Assembly (NCBI GenBank): GCA_905215335.1
Contig: CAJMPQ010000002.1
Location: forward strand, 62,001 to 126,000
Direction of reading: 5' to 3'
Length of the DNA: 64,000 nucleotides
DNA from: an uncultured bacterium
GTDB lineage: Bacteria; Cyanobacteriota; Vampirovibrionia; Gastranaerophilales; Gastranaerophilaceae
Every line of letters begins with the position of its first letter. Position 1 is the first letter of the stretch. Shown here piece after piece: positions 61,911 to 64,000 of the stretch. The notes beneath the pieces are model-generated. The model was given only the letters and a program-made list of their open reading frames with translations. It was not told the DNA's origin and made no database searches. Both the position numbers and the translations under genes were made by a program.

Positions 61911-62666
61911 ATGATAAAAGTAGCTGTATGTGGTGCTTATGGAAAAATGGGTGTAGAGGTTTGCAGTGCAGTAGAAAAAGATCCAGCAATGCAATTAGTT
62001 GCTAAAATTGATATTAAAGGCGATGCTTATAGATCTATTGAAGAAGCAAAACAGTATAGCGAAATAGATATTCTAGTAGATTTTACTCAACCTTCATCAA
62101 TATATGAAAATGCTAAATATTGTTTAAAAAATGGCATTAATATGGTTATTGGTACTACAGGATTGAAAGATGAAGAAATTAGTTATCTAAAGAAAATATC
62201 AGAAGAATATAAAGTGGGATGCTTAATTGCACCTAATTTTTCAACAGGAGCTGTTTTAATGATGCAATTTGCAAAACTTGCTGCAAAGTTTTTTGATAAT
62301 GCAGAAATTATTGAAATGCATCATAATCAAAAGAAAGATGCGCCATCAGGAACAGCTATTAAGACAGCTTTAATGATGTCAGAAGCAAAAGAATCTTTCA
62401 AAACCGGTAATTGTGCTGAAACTGAGACTATTCAAGGCTCTAGAGGTGGCTCATCTTATTCGGATATTCAGATCCATTCAGTTAGAATGCCTGGTTATAT
62501 GGCCTCTCAAGAAGTACTTTTTGGTTCAGCTGGTCAAATATTAAAAATTCGTCATGATTCAACTGATAGAAAATGTTATATGGACGGAGTTTTGATGGCC
62601 GTTAGATATGTATATAATCATAAAGGTTTTGTTTATGGTTTAGAAAATATAATGGAAGGTTTATAA
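61911..62666 (+). CDS. dapB: 4-hydroxy-tetrahydrodipicolinate reductase
   Basis: Makes tetrahydrodipicolinate on the lysine/diaminopimelate pathway. Nucleotide site VCGAYGKMGVEVCSAVEKD. Catalytic HHNQKKDAPSGTAIKTALMM carries the family H-H-x-x-K-x-D-x-P-S-G-T-A. VDFTQPSSIYENAKYCLKNG is typical. 251 residues. AAGGAG precedes ATG 61911. Confidence 0.96.
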   Translation: MIKVAVCGAYGKMGVEVCSAVEKDPAMQLVAKIDIKGDAYRSIEEAKQYSEIDILVDFTQPSSIYENAKYCLKNGINMVIGTTGLKDEEISYLKKISEEYKVGCLIAPNFSTGAVLMMQFAKLAAKFFDNAEIIEMHHNQKKDAPSGTAIKTALMMSEAKESFKTGNCAETETIQGSRGGSSYSDIQIHSVRMPGYMASQEVLFGSAGQILKIRHDSTDRKCYMDGVLMAVRYVYNHKGFVYGLENIMEGL

Positions 62667-62670
62667 ATAT

Positions 62671-62967
62671 ATGAGTAAATATTGGTTTTTGGGAATTTGT
62701 TTCGGTTTGATATTTTCAATATCAGTTGCAGAGGCTCATAATTTTAAAGAAACTCCAGTTCCACATGATTATGCAAATGCTATGTGTATGGATTATCCTG
62801 GTGGTGCATGGAAATGTTATTGTTTGAATTGGAGTGATCCTTCTCCTCGTAGAAATACACTTTGGAAAAGTACTAATCCAGAGCCGGTTGGTATGGGTAC
62901 TGATATGGGTATTTATGTCAACTCAAACAAATGTAAGCCTGTAAGAATAAAAGTTAGAAATAAATAA
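62671..62967 (+). CDS. Small exported Cys/Trp protein, 98 aa
   Basis: Signal peptide WFLGICFGLIFSISVAEA. The mature part has four cysteines (AMCMDYPGGAWKCYCLNWSD, NKCKPVRI) and Trp/Gly/Pro-rich loops; disulfides are likely. No family recognised. ATG 62671 lies 4 nt after the dapB stop, without a good ribosome site. Confidence 0.55.
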   Translation: MSKYWFLGICFGLIFSISVAEAHNFKETPVPHDYANAMCMDYPGGAWKCYCLNWSDPSPRRNTLWKSTNPEPVGMGTDMGIYVNSNKCKPVRIKVRNK

Positions 62968-62970
62968 TTG

Positions 62971-63054
62971 ATAAATCTTAATAAACTCCATTGTATATGT
63001 AAAATTTTGACAACAACAATTTTTTATATATATAAGGGGATTATTAAGATTTAT
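62971..63054. repeat. Inverted repeat, 14-bp perfect arms, around the 63053 promoter
   Basis: Left arm ATAAATCTTAATAA (62971-62984), right arm TTATTAAGATTTAT (63041-63054) ending inside the start codon. The spacer of 56 bases contains a promoter and the ribosome site AAGGGG. Confidence 0.6.
63007..63034 (+). promoter_or_regulatory. Promoter TTGACA-N16-TATATA for the 63053 gene
   Basis: TTGACA at 63007-63012 and TATATA at 63029-63034 (alternatively TATAAG two bases later, spacing 18). +1 is near 63041, at the start of the right arm of the inverted repeat. Confidence 0.6.
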
Positions 63055-64000
63055 GGTTAATATTGGGAAAATATTAAATGTAAGTAATTCATTTAAAAAT
63101 GTTACGAAAGTGACTATTCCGCTTAAGCCTGGGATATCAAGTAGTGGTAATGTTATAAATTTTGTTGAAAAGGCTTCAAGAAATAAAGTTCCTGTTAGAT
63201 TTAGTGAAAATGCACTATTACATTCATATCCAGAAAAAGTTCAAAATGAACTTCGTCAAGCTTGTCAGAAGTTTTCTGATAATTTTGATGATAGTAGATT
63301 GTCTTTCTTGCGCTCTCTAGTGGAGATTAATCCTAATTATGAATATATAACTAAATTAGTTAATAATACTGATGATTTTACACGATATATTTTAGCAAAA
63401 TTTAATTTGAATAAAAAGTTTCTTCCAGGAATTAAAGGAAAAATCCCTGAACAGATAAGACAGAACTTAGCAATGATGTTCGTTTATAATCCCGAAAATT
63501 TAAAAACTTTTAGTACTTCAAAGGGATATAAAGAAATTCTTAGTGGAAAATTAGATGTAGCATATTTGAAAGATATTACCCCATCAACAAAAATTGATGA
63601 TAAATTTTTCTATGATTTATTTGATAATATTGAGAAAAGTACTAATCTTAGACTTAATAAAATAAAAGGTCTTGATGCTTCATTAGCTCAAAGATATGTT
63701 AAAAGTTTTGATGATGAAATTTGTAAAGATTGTAGTTTTTTAGATAAATTGTTAAAAGATTTAGAACAAAAAAAGGATCCAGAATTATTAAATAAAATTT
63801 TAAAAAACTTTGAAAGTGATCTAGTAGTTTCTGGTAAACAAATTAAAGAAGTTATAAATCATTTTGATAAGAATCCAAAATTAGCAAATAAAATTTTAGA
63901 AATGAAAGATATTGATGCTTTCGATGCAAATTATATATTAAATTCTTTAGCTGATAAATCCAATACTATATCAGATGAAATGTTGGATTGTATAATTAGA
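63053..64000 (+). CDS. Hypothetical protein, cut by the right edge
   Basis: Open for 316 codons to the end of the window with no stop. The N-terminus is polar (MVNIGKILNVSNSFKNVTKV) with no signal peptide. The rest is helical and charged (YPEKVQNELRQACQKFSDNF, EQKKDPELLNKILKNFE). AAGGGG lies 12 nt before ATG 63053. Similar in character to the other signal-less uncharacterised proteins. No family recognised. Confidence 0.75.
   Translation, partial: MVNIGKILNVSNSFKNVTKVTIPLKPGISSSGNVINFVEKASRNKVPVRFSENALLHSYPEKVQNELRQACQKFSDNFDDSRLSFLRSLVEINPNYEYITKLVNNTDDFTRYILAKFNLNKKFLPGIKGKIPEQIRQNLAMMFVYNPENLKTFSTSKGYKEILSGKLDVAYLKDITPSTKIDDKFFYDLFDNIEKSTNLRLNKIKGLDASLAQRYVKSFDDEICKDCSFLDKLLKDLEQKKDPELLNKILKNFESDLVVSGKQIKEVINHFDKNPKLANKILEMKDIDAFDANYILNSLADKSNTISDEMLDCIIR

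Noticed and set aside
1..64000. CRISPR arrays, insertion sequences and prophage
   Set aside because: No regularly spaced repeat, transposase, or phage structural genes were recognised.

Overview
The window is AT-rich DNA, by eye roughly one third G+C, packed with short intergenic gaps. It looks chromosomal. I see no integrase, transposase, phage structural gene, CRISPR array or rRNA. The cell is clearly diderm: there is an OmpA-type protein, an OmpH/Skp-like chaperone, a BamE-like protein, MurJ and a class A PBP. It carries flagellar-type functions (FlhB and two FliA/WhiG-type sigma factors). The best fit is a gut-type, non-photosynthetic relative of Cyanobacteria (Vampirovibrionia/Melainabacteria, order Gastranaerophilales). 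This rests on a tRNA-Glu very like the cyanobacterial/plastid trnE, NusB with a large internal insertion, an IspH-S1 neighbourhood, and many uncharacterised proteins with polar, signal-less N-termini. The assignment is inference.

Layout. 1-3.1 kb: a cut-off GT9 glycosyltransferase, a flagellar-type sigma factor, an OmpA-like protein and an M16 peptidase homologue without its zinc motif. 3.2-9.4 kb: ComM-like ATPase, small membrane proteins, MurJ and a SpoIID protein. 9.4-17.4 kb: CysS, a LysM protein, an MpaA-like amidase, FtsY, two HEAT-repeat proteins, and a three-gene exported/outer-membrane operon that includes a BamE-like protein. 17.4-25.3 kb: a TPR-glycosyltransferase, tandem ArsP_2-type metal permeases, alanine racemase, dihydrolipoyl dehydrogenase, lipoyl synthase and OmpH. 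25.4-33.9 kb: a YkgJ protein, a COG2509 flavoprotein, a class A PBP, RibE, RibBA and a GNAT protein. 33.9-39.5 kb: three large uncharacterised proteins. 39.6-47.3 kb: IspH, ribosomal S1, NusB, MetF, DeoC, FlhB and a second sigma factor. 47.3-55.2 kb: a 5'-nucleotidase, a possible papain-like peptidase, a stand-alone OLD-type TOPRIM protein, tRNA-Glu, two candidate small ORFs, and a Fur-rubredoxin operon. 55.2-64 kb: a HEFTH zincin-like protein, a signalling cluster (TPR-GAF-HD-GYP, TPR protein, two LuxR-type response regulators), a pentapeptide protein, DapB, and a cut-off gene at the right edge.

Two architectural themes recur. First, at least seven genes have a -10 hexamer placed so that the predicted transcription start is the A of the ATG, with no Shine-Dalgarno, suggesting leaderless mRNAs. 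Second, three of about eleven convergent gene pairs end on the same four bases (TTAA, TTAG or CTAA), so each stop codon is nested in the other.

The strongest candidates for undescribed biology are the possible Cys-His-Asn/Asp peptidase at 49-50.5 kb, the HEFTH protein at 55 kb, the stand-alone TOPRIM protein beside tRNA-Glu, the 1122-residue repeat protein at 36 kb, and the signal-less enzymes that might be exported by the FlhB-type apparatus. No single multi-gene defence or novel system is proven by the sequence.
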